64,000 nt of DNA from Paenibacillus dendrobii (GTDB lineage Bacteria; Bacillota; Bacilli; Paenibacillales; Paenibacillaceae): NCBI RefSeq assembly GCF_009807035.1, contig NZ_WUBI01000002.1:930001-994000 (forward strand), written 5' to 3'. The number at the start of each line of letters is the position of its first letter. Within the stretch, counting starts at the first letter, position 1. Under the pieces are notes generated by a model. The model worked only from the letters and a program-made list of their open reading frames with translations. It had not been told where the DNA came from and made no database searches. A program made the position numbers and the translations under genes. Positions 26,501 through 34,753 of the stretch are shown here, one piece after another.

Positions 26501-27417
26501 TCCATGACTTCCGCCTCGCGATCGGATATGCCGAAGAAGGCTGCATCGAACTTATCAACCTCCTTCATAAACCCGCCCCATTTTACTCTCGGGTCATCGA
26601 ATGCTCGCCAATCGAACCGTTCTTCAGGAATTTCGGTGATTAGCCGCTTCTCCTGCAGAAGATGTTCCCAGAATTCATCGAGATCATCGGACTGCGGAAA
26701 AATTCCGTCCATGCCGATAATCGCGATTGGCTCTTCCTCGTCCCTGCTGTCTCGATGAATGTCGTCCTTTCGCTCGGAATAAATAAAACGCATCGGGCCT
26801 TTGGAGTCGGCTGCTTTGAACGGGTCATCTTCCTCGATATAAGAGGGCTTCAGAACCGGATTCGGCACAACGTCCGCAACTTGATCGGCTCTTGCCGTAT
26901 CCGCCCTGTCCATGAGGTCATGCCGATAATAGTATCGAAGACGATCGACATGCTTCTCGCATAAATGTAGCGTCAACGACCGGATCGTCGGTTGCTCCAG
27001 TTCAAAGATAATCGTCGGCATCACGTCCAGCTCGTACAAATCGTTGATTTTATTCGTGAATACGGTAATGTTGATGGAATCGAAACCATACTGCATCATG
27101 TCATGATCGATATCCATATTCTGAATCTTCAGTAATCTGCAAGCCGTCTCCAGCAAATCCTGGCTGACCTTTTCGAACAATGCTTTATGATCCGTTCGTA
27201 CTACAGGAGGACGGGCTTCCGCTTGCTTCGGCTGGGCTTCAGACGGTTGAAACCCCGTACTGCGTCTAATTTTGGCCGGGTCGCCATGGTACACCATAAT
27301 TTGATTTTTGTTTTGCAGCATCGCTTGCTCCAGTGCATGCAACCCCACTTCGCCCGTAATCGGATGAATGCCTTTAGTCGTTTTGAGCAGCTTGATCGTT
27401 TCTTCACTTAACCGCAT
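23578..27417 (-). CDS. PKS-E: KR tail-ACP-KS-ACP-TE
   Basis: This is the last assembly-line protein, 1279 aa from the ATG at 27417 (a GTG at 27429 would add four). Residues 1-50 (MRLSEETIKLL ... NQIMVYHGD) are not a docking domain. They match the C-terminal end of a ketoreductase whose body is in PKS-D. Then come ACP (GFDSIN, Ser114), KS (about 225-650; Cys391 in DTACSSS, His in ETHSTGT, NIGHLE), ACP (GADSII, Ser894) and a thioesterase (about 990-1270; nucleophile Ser1050 in GLSLGG, His in SNHLTLL). The TE should release the final chain by hydrolysis or cyclisation. No AT, KR or DH is present in the KS module. Translation is probably coupled to PKS-D by a 14-nt overlap, with AAGGTGG 8 nt before the ATG. 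Confidence 0.93.
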   Translation of the reverse strand: MRLSEETIKLLKTTKGIHPITGEVGLHALEQAMLQNKNQIMVYHGDPAKIRRSTGFQPSEAQPKQAEARPPVVRTDHKALFEKVSQDLLETACRLLKIQNMDIDHDMMQYGFDSINITVFTNKINDLYELDVMPTIIFELEQPTIRSLTLHLCEKHVDRLRYYYRHDLMDRADTARADQVADVVPNPVLKPSYIEEDDPFKAADSKGPMRFIYSERKDDIHRDSRDEEEPIAIIGMDGIFPQSDDLDEFWEHLLQEKRLITEIPEERFDWRAFDDPRVKWGGFMKEVDKFDAAFFGISDREAEVMDPQHRLFLQVAWSAIEDAGYKASDLSGSDTGIFVGIGTQDYAQLIDQHLTEHNPYVLTGRTPFMLVNRISSLLNLHGPSEPVDTACSSSLIAVHKAAEAIRKGTCKMAIAGGVNVILTPSVHLYFSEAGMLSDDGRCNVFDKDAGGTVRSEGVGAILLKRMSDAVADGDHIHALIRYSAQNHKGKSASLTAPNANAQADLLIEVYDKAKIDPTTIGYIETHSTGTRLGDPIEIAGLKNAFSELYRRNGVSSVQSHCALGSLKTNIGHLETAAGIGAVIKVLLSLKNEMIPGTPGFNELNPYINFSQSPFYINEKSTPWNRIQPDIPRRAGVSAFGFGGVNAHVMIEEYMAQRSERPQEKITQQNPAIIMLSAANIGRLTELAKQLLDATEKRQFQDEDLPNIAYTLQVGREAHGERLALTAASIDELRKKLSAWLHGDHTVGKAVHRGTVNKRDDVVALLAQDEGMEDIIEAWIKKGEYNKLLSLWVRGLALDWNRLYPNAKPCRISLPTYPFERQRHWIKISNPEMRHAEKEPSRQTAKIATVNASVNGIPTEASISDRIVNLFASLLGVNASEIDRDQSVVELGADSIILTQVLQQLQSIDPSIDFETLYHCTSISEIIGVIRIPEESSTEKRIRIEQEALEVAVTRPSVTTEFDQRSEYPELIRLNKANQKRPVFWFHGGFGGVEIYRLIANKIVRPFYGIQAKGYMTEDEPIEGIEAMAAYYVEMIRSVQPEGPYDFGGLSLGGMIAYEVARQMQEQGQTVNSIIMLESIYVDEMMKDYWLTIPQANLKKDRMLRAINLLLAFSSAEQLVLIADHEVQIDVSDNAFLDQLVLLAKQKGITKPPHQLRKSVIQYERILDTLDMSTTIYDGLPLLDPNNVPCYYFCNPEGTLFGEDESYFRLVDKGRVYDYVSFAAKWKEKMPALTALRVDASNHLTLLTEPESQERIVTFCEKLYSDEPLSTAYLKSLSIE

Positions 27418-27432
27418 TCCGCGCACCACCTT
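27404..27432 (-). other. Overlapping-frame junction that splits a ketoreductase
   Basis: PKS-D ends at a TGA (27404-27406) seven codons after the KR motif WEEGG. The next frame opens at ATG 27417, preceded by AAGGTGG (27426-27432) with an 8-nt gap, and continues with the rest of the KR. One base must be skipped to pass from one frame to the other. Alignment with the GGM motif of sibling KRs would need seven bases removed. Confidence 0.8.
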
Positions 27433-30400
27433 CTTCCCAGTAGGGCCAGTTTATACTGATTGTCTTGCCCGAACGTTTGTTACGGATTTGAAGATTCTCG
27501 CGATATTCCGCAAAAGAATTGAGAAAGCTGTTGGCATAGGCATAATCTGACTGTCCTGCATTACCTAAGTGCGACAGGGACGAGAATAAAATAAAGAAAT
27601 CCAGCGCTTCCTCCTTAGAAGCTTCATCCAGCCAAATGGTGCCGTTCACTTTCGGTGCAATGACAGCCTTCATTTCATCGTAAGTTTTATTGGCAATCAA
27701 CTTGTCATCAAGGATTCCCGCGCAATGAATGATACCGTGCAGCGTCCGGAATCGGCTTCGTACTTGGTCTAGCGCATTTTCGACTTCTTCGCGCACAGAC
27801 ATATCCGCCTGAATATAGAGAACTTCCGAGCCCAAAGACTCCAGCTCCGCAAGAACCGCCTGTCTGTCGTCGTTCAGATTCGAGCGGCCGATCAGTACCA
27901 ATTTTGCTTGTAACGTACTGGCAAGATGCTTCGCCAAGACAAGCCCGATCCCGCCCATGCCTCCGGTAATGATATAAACGCCGTTGTTTCGGAAAGGCAT
28001 CGGCTTATCGGCCGTCTCTTGTTCTGGGGTTCCCTCCTTTAATCGTTTCACGAATCGCCCTTCCTCCGTGTAACGAATTTCATCGCCGTCCTCTGTTTCA
28101 AATTCAGCGGCTGCGATAAGCTCAGGACGAATTGCATCCGATTGAAGCCGGATGACTTTGTAGACCAACTTCGGATTCTCCAGCCGGACGGTTTTGGCAA
28201 AACCGCTGATCGCCTCACTGAGCGCCGAAGCAATGTTATCCTCCTCGTTGTAGATGAGCAGCAGCTTCACTTTTTCGTTCGGAGCCTCTTCCGCGAGAGA
28301 TTTAGTCAAATAAAACAGTGAATATATCCCCTTATCCATTACCGCATCCAGCTCATAAGACGACGAATTGTGCGACCACATGTGGATAACCTGATTCGGC
28401 AGTCGATCTTTCTGCTTCAGATCCGCGAGCAGTTTACGATAATCGTCCTCCCGCCCCGGATGAATCACATAGTTATCGTTGCGACAATCTTTAAACTCTT
28501 CACCGGGCGTCACGAGAATGATAGGCCGATCCGATTTGAAGGCATCCCGCGTCTGTTCGCTGTTGGTAAAAAGAAGCAGAGGTTCCGTGAATTCACCGTG
28601 GCTCTCCATAAAGTTAGCCTTCTCCCATGAGCTGTGATAGTACAAGGTCTCCAGCTTTTCCGATGCCGAAGAAGCTGTATCCGTAGCAGCCGGAATGGTT
28701 CGAATCGTATAGTTACGAATGATGACCACCGTTCGGCCTTGCGGATCGTACAAGTTCAAATTGAACTTCGAAGCGCCCGGCTTGTCGGAAGCTTGATCCG
28801 CCCGTGTCGCATAGACGTAGCATTGCTTCGGGAACGGACGTATCATTTCGACCTCATCAATCGAGAACGGCATGAAGGGCGAGGTATCTCTTCCTTGAAG
28901 CAATCCGACGATCGTTTGCAGGCAACCTTCCAGCAAGGACGGATGAAGCGTAAACGCGTCAAAATCCCGTTCTCTCTCAACCGGCAATTCGATTCGCGAT
29001 ATCGCTTCCGAACCGTTATAATAAAGCGCCTTGATCGGCCGGAACGTCGTCCCGTATTGGTAGGCATTCGCAGCCCTGTCGGATTCATAGAAATCCGTAT
29101 GCTCGATGCGGCCTGCGCATCTTGCAAGACAGTCTTCAATATCAAAGGTTTCGTGGGATTCCGCGGCATTCATATCCGTTGCTGCATCCGCTCGAACTTC
29201 AAGTTTTCCTTGTGCGTGAATGACTTGCTGGCCCTGGTCGTACGAGCATACTATAAATTCAATCTCCCGCTCATGCTCATGGGGAGTAAGCATGATATCC
29301 ACATCACGAGGCGTCTCTACAATGATCGGACGTGACCAAACGATATGTTTAATCTTATGGATCTTCTGCTTCGCAGCCATCTCGCCGGCCGCTCTGCCCA
29401 TCTCGATGTAAGCTACGCCCGGCAAGACCTTCTGATCATGAATGACATGATCCCGGAGGAAAAATTCGTTGCCGGTCAGTGTCGTCGTATATTTCTGCGC
29501 CATGAAATCGGATGTGTTTCGGTCGATGAACGGGTGAAGTTTCCCGGCTGTATCTTGCGCTTCTGCCACTACCGCAGACTTCCGAGTATGTTCGGCTTTC
29601 CAATATCTCTCTTGCGCAAACGGATACGTCGGCAGACTGACGCGGCGTGGGAGAGACGATTCCGGATAGAGCAAGGTCCAGTCCAGCTCCAGCCCGTTCA
29701 CCCACGACATAGCCAGCTTATCCTTCTTATCCTTCATGATCCATTTGTCGATCAACTCGCTTGAATCCTCATCCCAATCCAACCATTGAACAGATGCTTC
29801 GGACTGCTTGCCCTTCTTCTCAAAACAATTGTCAATGTTCTTCTTGCCGTCTACATAAGCCTCCAGTTTACCAATTAAATCGTCGGCATTTTGGACCAGA
29901 AAAATGACGCGGCTGTTCATCTTTTCGCGGCCGATCTGAAGCGTATACGCGATGTTCGACAGATTCGGATGGCGATGGTCACTTCTCAAGTAGAGAAGGA
30001 GTTCATGCGCATACGCTTTGAGGCGATCATCGTTTCTGGCCGATAGCGGAATCAAATATGAACGACCATTATCGGATTCTGCATAACTTTCGAGTCGGCT
30101 CACCTCCGTATATTTCTCGAAAATGGCATGCGCGTTCGTCCCGCCGATCCCAAATGAACTAAGCGCCGCCCGGTACGGGTGAGGACGCTCTTCCAAGCTT
30201 TGCAGCTGATCTACCACATAAAAAGGTGAGTGACGTAAATCGATCTCCTTATTTGCTTCTTTAAAGTTCAGTGAGGCCGGAATCTGGTTGTGATATAAGC
30301 TTAAAGCGACCTTAATGCAACCCGCCAAGCCTGCCGCGCTATCCAAATGTCCGATATTCGTCTTAACCGACCCGATTCCGCAAAATTGCCTCTTAGACGT

Positions 30401-33400
30401 GTATTGATTATAGATTTGGCTAAGTGCGGCAATTTCGATCGGATCACCCAGCTTCGTGCCCGTTCCATGCGCTTCGACGTAACCGATCGTTTCCGGATCG
30501 ACCTTCGTCGATTCCAGTACGTTTCGGATGACATCGGATTGCCCTTTGATGCTCGGTGCGTAAAATCCGACCTTGTCCGCCCCATCGTTATTCAGGTTTA
30601 TGCCTCTTAACAGCGCGTAGATGTTATCCCCCTCTTCGATAGCCTGTTTCGCACGCTTCAGCACGATAACCGCAGCGCCTTCTCCTCCGATCATCCCGTC
30701 AGCCGAAGCGTCGAATGCTTTCAAATGTCCGTCGCCCGAGAAATTCAAGCCCGGCATATGGACATAGCCGGCACTGGTTGAAGCATGAATCGTCGACGCT
30801 CCGACCAATGCGTAATCGCTCTCCCCCGAGTGCAGGCTTTGAAACGCCGAATACAACCCTGCTAAGGAAGAGGAGCAGTTGGAATGGACAGAAAAGCTCG
30901 GGCCTTTGAGTCCCAATTGATAGGAAATCATCGTCGGAATCGTCCCGGCTTGGCCTAATATCCAAGATACATACGTGTCGGCGTCATCAACGACATGAAC
31001 CTGATCCTGATCGTCCGGCGCCTGATAGAAGTTATTGCTTGAGGACATGTATACGGCGGTGTTCGGGATATCCTTGGCACGATAACCGGCATCCTCTACC
31101 GCTTTCCACGAATGAAGCAATAAGAGCCTCATCTGCGGATCCATCATTTCGGCATCCTTCGGCGAGATTTTGAAAAACTCGGGATCGAACAATTCTTTAC
31201 CTTCTATAGTTAATTGGATCGGGACATAAGCCGGATTATCAATCAGCTGCTTGCCGATGTTGAGCTCGTTTAGCTCTTCACCGGATAGAAGCCGGACGCT
31301 TTCTTTGCCTTCCCGCAAGTTCTCCCAAAATTGACGGTAGTTGTTCGCATCGGGGAATTGACACGAGATGCCAATGATGGCAACGCTATCTTGTACGTAT
31401 GCCGGATGGTCGATTTGCCGATTCCCGTCCTCATGGCTATTGTCCGTCCGGTACGAAGGAGCGGGTATGGTATCAGAAAGGCTATTCGCTTTAACATGAA
31501 GCGATCGCTCACTCTTTAATTCAAGAATAAATCGACTTAACTCTCTGACATTGGCATGCTCGAAAAGGTTCGTTACCTTGACATCGCAGTGAAGCTTCCT
31601 GCTAATCCGGTCCGCTACCGTTACCGCAGTGAAGGAGTCTCCGCCTGCATCAAAGAAACCGTCCTCCATGGCAATTTCGTCAACGCCGATGACTTCTTTC
31701 CAAATCCCCATAATGATTTGTTCGGTTTCAGGCTCCGATATCGCCTTCCTTGCTTCACGGTCCACAGGTTGTGCTTCCTTTCGTTTGGATAGCTCCAATC
31801 GGTTAACTTTGCCGTTTGGCGTCAGCGGAATCGAATCAAGCTCAGTAAATACGCTCGGAATCATATGGGCAGGAAGCCATTTTTTCATATAGCTGCGCAG
31901 TTCTTTCGAACCAAGCGCGCGATGAGGGTCCTGAACGCTGCGCACATAATAAGCTCTTAACTGCACATGTTCTTGATGGTTGTAGATAACGACGGCGCTT
32001 TCCCGAATCCCTGGATACAGGTTGAGTCTCGTTTCAATCTCGTCCAGTTCGATACGGAATCCATGCAGTTTCGCCTGGTTGTCGATCCGTCCCAAATATT
32101 CGATTTCGCCGTCCGCAAGCCATCTTGCCGAATCTCCTGTCCGATATAGCTTGGTTCCGGGCTGGAACGGATTATCGATAAACCGCTCCGCCGTCAATTT
32201 GGGCAAATTTAAATACCCGCTGGCTAATCCGTCCCCGCCGATATAGAGCTCACCGGGGACGCAAACCGGAACCGGCTTCCTCCGGTCGTTCAGAATATAA
32301 ATTTGCGTATTGGCGATCGGCTTGCCGATTGAGACAGGTTCATGACGCTTAATTTCCTTGAGCGTAGACCATATCGTCGTTTCCGTCGGGCCGAACATAT
32401 TCCACGTTTCGCTATTCGTTTCAATAAAGAACTGCTTTAACCGTTCCGGAAGGGCTTCTCCTCCGCAAAGAATTTTAATTCGTTCTTCGTTCCGCCAGCC
32501 ATAAAGAAAAAGCGCCGTCCACGTCGCGGGCGTCGCTTGCATGATCGTCGGGTTAATCGTTTGGATTTCGCGCCAAAGCAGCTCGATGTTCTTCTGCTTC
32601 GCTGTGCTGCAAATATAACAGACGGCTCCGTGAATCAGGGGCAAATACAACTCCAAACCGGCAATATCGAAACAATACGTCGTTACAGCGAGCAATTTAT
32701 CTTCGGAAGTAATGCCCGGCTTGCGTCCCATCGATTGCAGGAAATTAGTCAGAGCGGCATGCGGAATCATAACGCCTTTCGGGTTCCCTGTGCTTCCGGA
32801 TGTATACATCACGTATGCTAAATGATCCGCTCCTGTTTGTCTCTGGAGTCCCTCCTGCCCGCTCGCCATTTGCTCGATCGTCTCCCAATCCGTATCCAAA
32901 GGAACGGCTGTAACGTCATCGCCTAGTAGTTCATTCATCTTCTCCATTAACGCCGACTGGCTGATGACAATCGAGATCTTGCTATCTTTGACCATATAGC
33001 TTAAGCGTTCGGCGGGATATTCCGGATCTAAAGGAACGTATGCACCGCCGGATTTCAGTATCCCGAGCAAACCAACGATCATGTGTAACGACCGTTCGAA
33101 GCTGATTCCTACCAGGGTGCCCGGCTTCACGCCTTGCTGCTGTAGATAGACCGCAAGCGTTGTGCTTCTCTCGTTCAGTTCCCGGTAAGTCAGCGACTCG
33201 TTCTCATAGATAACAGCGGTCGCCTCAGGCGTCTTCTTAACCTGTTCTTCGAATAATTCATGCATACATTTGCCCTTGGAATACGCGACCTCCGTTGCAT
33301 TCCAATCCACGAGGATCGTTCGTTCTTCTTCGGCCGAGAGCAGCGGATAACGGCCCACCGCGAGCTCCGCATTACGGATCGCTTCTTCCGTTAGCCGAAC

Positions 33401-34753
33401 AAAATGATCAGTCATCCGCTCGATGGTGGAAGCGTGATAAAGTTCAGGATTGTATTTCATATTAATTTGGAACCGATCGTCGTGCTCAAAGACTTCTAAT
33501 GCAAGTTCATATTCTCCTTCTTGATGAACCTCCTCCACGAGCTCAAAATCAAGGGCGTGATGATATTCCGCAAACTGCTGCATCTGGCTGGACGATATGA
33601 AATTTTGATAGAAATAACCGACCTGGAATACCGGTGCGTTCGATAATGAGCGTGCCAGATTCAATTCTCTTACCATGGCAGGGAATGGGTAGTCCGCGTG
33701 ATCCATTCCGTCCAGCATCGTCAACTGTAATTGTTCCACAAACTTCGCAAAACTCTCCTCGTCGTCGATTCGGCTGCGGATTGGAATCATGTTGATGAAA
33801 TACCCGATCAATGACTCGAACCGATCGGCTGGTCTTCCGAGGCTTACCATCCCTACGATCAGCTCCCGCTGATTCGAATATTGATGCAGGAGCACATTCC
33901 ATACCGCCAGGAAGAAAGCCGGCAGGCTGATGCGCTGCCGCCTGGAGAACGATTTGATGGTATCCTTAACCTCGGATGAGATGGATACACGATGCGTTTT
34001 CCCTTTATATGCGGTTGCCGAATGACGCGGCAGATCGGTTGGGAGCTCTAGAATCGGCAGCGTTCCCGACAACTGTTGCTTCCAATAAGCACGATGCGCC
34101 TCCCCCCTTCGTCCTACCAGCATTTCTTGTTCCCAATCGATAAAATCATGATAGCTTGCAGGGGAAGAACCGCTTGTTAGCGGTTTTCCCTTCGCAAGAT
34201 CAAGATAAGCATCCAATAGGGACTTTACGAAAATAGCAATCGAACTACCGTCAAAAATAATATGGTGGACATTGATTAACACCCAGTGCTCGGTCTCGGA
34301 TCGTTTGAACAAATGGACGCGTATTAATGGCCCTTCATTAAGCGAGAAAGGCTCGCTGGCCTTGGATTGAATGAATGGAAGAATGTCTTCCTGGTCCATA
34401 TGGGAAATAGTTTCGCTCGTGAATACTTGCGTCTGCGATTGTTGAATGATTTGGAAGGGAATGCCGTTCTCCTCTTCGATGATGGTATTTAAAATCGGAT
34501 GCTGCTCAAACATATATTGCAGCGCTTGCTGAAACAGATCGGCATCCAAGTGCTTTCGAATACGGAAACAGATCGGCAGATTGTAAGCGCTCATGCCGGG
34601 CGTTACTTTTTCCAGCATCCATAAGCCTTTCTGCCCTTCGGATAGCGGTTTCTTGGCCAACGATTGACGGGTAAGCTCCTGAAGCTTTTGGCGCAGTTCG
34701 GATGTTGATAATTCGCCTTCCTTATATTTGTCCAACAGCTCTTTCGCTATCAT
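27404..34753 (-). CDS. PKS-D: NRPS (C-A-PCP, Gly) then KS-DH-KR (KR truncated)
   Basis: This is a 2449-aa hybrid protein. The condensation domain (about 35-450) has intact HHIIFDG. The adenylation domain (about 480-985) has TSGSTGNPKG and GPTETT; its pocket residues read D-I-L-Q-L-G-M-I-W, the glycine pattern, with Asp696 as the amine anchor. PCP is GGDSF (Ser1040). KS (about 1120-1545) has NCSSS (Cys1293), EAHGTGT and NIGHLD. DH (about 1745-2000) has His1769, but Asp replaces Gly in HxxxGxxxxP, and Glu1942 stands where Asp is usual (HPSLLEGCLQ). KR has TGGMGGIG, ILDD, Ser/Tyr (SDYAYAN), then stops after WPYWEEGG; the rest lies in PKS-E. The ATG overlaps the PKS-C stop (TAATG). Confidence 0.93.
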   Translation of the reverse strand: MIAKELLDKYKEGELSTSELRQKLQELTRQSLAKKPLSEGQKGLWMLEKVTPGMSAYNLPICFRIRKHLDADLFQQALQYMFEQHPILNTIIEEENGIPFQIIQQSQTQVFTSETISHMDQEDILPFIQSKASEPFSLNEGPLIRVHLFKRSETEHWVLINVHHIIFDGSSIAIFVKSLLDAYLDLAKGKPLTSGSSPASYHDFIDWEQEMLVGRRGEAHRAYWKQQLSGTLPILELPTDLPRHSATAYKGKTHRVSISSEVKDTIKSFSRRQRISLPAFFLAVWNVLLHQYSNQRELIVGMVSLGRPADRFESLIGYFINMIPIRSRIDDEESFAKFVEQLQLTMLDGMDHADYPFPAMVRELNLARSLSNAPVFQVGYFYQNFISSSQMQQFAEYHHALDFELVEEVHQEGEYELALEVFEHDDRFQINMKYNPELYHASTIERMTDHFVRLTEEAIRNAELAVGRYPLLSAEEERTILVDWNATEVAYSKGKCMHELFEEQVKKTPEATAVIYENESLTYRELNERSTTLAVYLQQQGVKPGTLVGISFERSLHMIVGLLGILKSGGAYVPLDPEYPAERLSYMVKDSKISIVISQSALMEKMNELLGDDVTAVPLDTDWETIEQMASGQEGLQRQTGADHLAYVMYTSGSTGNPKGVMIPHAALTNFLQSMGRKPGITSEDKLLAVTTYCFDIAGLELYLPLIHGAVCYICSTAKQKNIELLWREIQTINPTIMQATPATWTALFLYGWRNEERIKILCGGEALPERLKQFFIETNSETWNMFGPTETTIWSTLKEIKRHEPVSIGKPIANTQIYILNDRRKPVPVCVPGELYIGGDGLASGYLNLPKLTAERFIDNPFQPGTKLYRTGDSARWLADGEIEYLGRIDNQAKLHGFRIELDEIETRLNLYPGIRESAVVIYNHQEHVQLRAYYVRSVQDPHRALGSKELRSYMKKWLPAHMIPSVFTELDSIPLTPNGKVNRLELSKRKEAQPVDREARKAISEPETEQIIMGIWKEVIGVDEIAMEDGFFDAGGDSFTAVTVADRISRKLHCDVKVTNLFEHANVRELSRFILELKSERSLHVKANSLSDTIPAPSYRTDNSHEDGNRQIDHPAYVQDSVAIIGISCQFPDANNYRQFWENLREGKESVRLLSGEELNELNIGKQLIDNPAYVPIQLTIEGKELFDPEFFKISPKDAEMMDPQMRLLLLHSWKAVEDAGYRAKDIPNTAVYMSSSNNFYQAPDDQDQVHVVDDADTYVSWILGQAGTIPTMISYQLGLKGPSFSVHSNCSSSLAGLYSAFQSLHSGESDYALVGASTIHASTSAGYVHMPGLNFSGDGHLKAFDASADGMIGGEGAAVIVLKRAKQAIEEGDNIYALLRGINLNNDGADKVGFYAPSIKGQSDVIRNVLESTKVDPETIGYVEAHGTGTKLGDPIEIAALSQIYNQYTSKRQFCGIGSVKTNIGHLDSAAGLAGCIKVALSLYHNQIPASLNFKEANKEIDLRHSPFYVVDQLQSLEERPHPYRAALSSFGIGGTNAHAIFEKYTEVSRLESYAESDNGRSYLIPLSARNDDRLKAYAHELLLYLRSDHRHPNLSNIAYTLQIGREKMNSRVIFLVQNADDLIGKLEAYVDGKKNIDNCFEKKGKQSEASVQWLDWDEDSSELIDKWIMKDKKDKLAMSWVNGLELDWTLLYPESSLPRRVSLPTYPFAQERYWKAEHTRKSAVVAEAQDTAGKLHPFIDRNTSDFMAQKYTTTLTGNEFFLRDHVIHDQKVLPGVAYIEMGRAAGEMAAKQKIHKIKHIVWSRPIIVETPRDVDIMLTPHEHEREIEFIVCSYDQGQQVIHAQGKLEVRADAATDMNAAESHETFDIEDCLARCAGRIEHTDFYESDRAANAYQYGTTFRPIKALYYNGSEAISRIELPVERERDFDAFTLHPSLLEGCLQTIVGLLQGRDTSPFMPFSIDEVEMIRPFPKQCYVYATRADQASDKPGASKFNLNLYDPQGRTVVIIRNYTIRTIPAATDTASSASEKLETLYYHSSWEKANFMESHGEFTEPLLLFTNSEQTRDAFKSDRPIILVTPGEEFKDCRNDNYVIHPGREDDYRKLLADLKQKDRLPNQVIHMWSHNSSSYELDAVMDKGIYSLFYLTKSLAEEAPNEKVKLLLIYNEEDNIASALSEAISGFAKTVRLENPKLVYKVIRLQSDAIRPELIAAAEFETEDGDEIRYTEEGRFVKRLKEGTPEQETADKPMPFRNNGVYIITGGMGGIGLVLAKHLASTLQAKLVLIGRSNLNDDRQAVLAELESLGSEVLYIQADMSVREEVENALDQVRSRFRTLHGIIHCAGILDDKLIANKTYDEMKAVIAPKVNGTIWLDEASKEEALDFFILFSSLSHLGNAGQSDYAYANSFLNSFAEYRENLQIRNKRSGKTISINWPYWEEGGARNAVK

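Noticed and set aside
27404..27432. Calling PKS-D and PKS-E one gene with a sequencing error
   Set aside because: The junction has no homopolymer, a one-base fix does not restore the sibling GGM motif, and a start codon with good spacing is present. The error explanation stays open but is not preferred.
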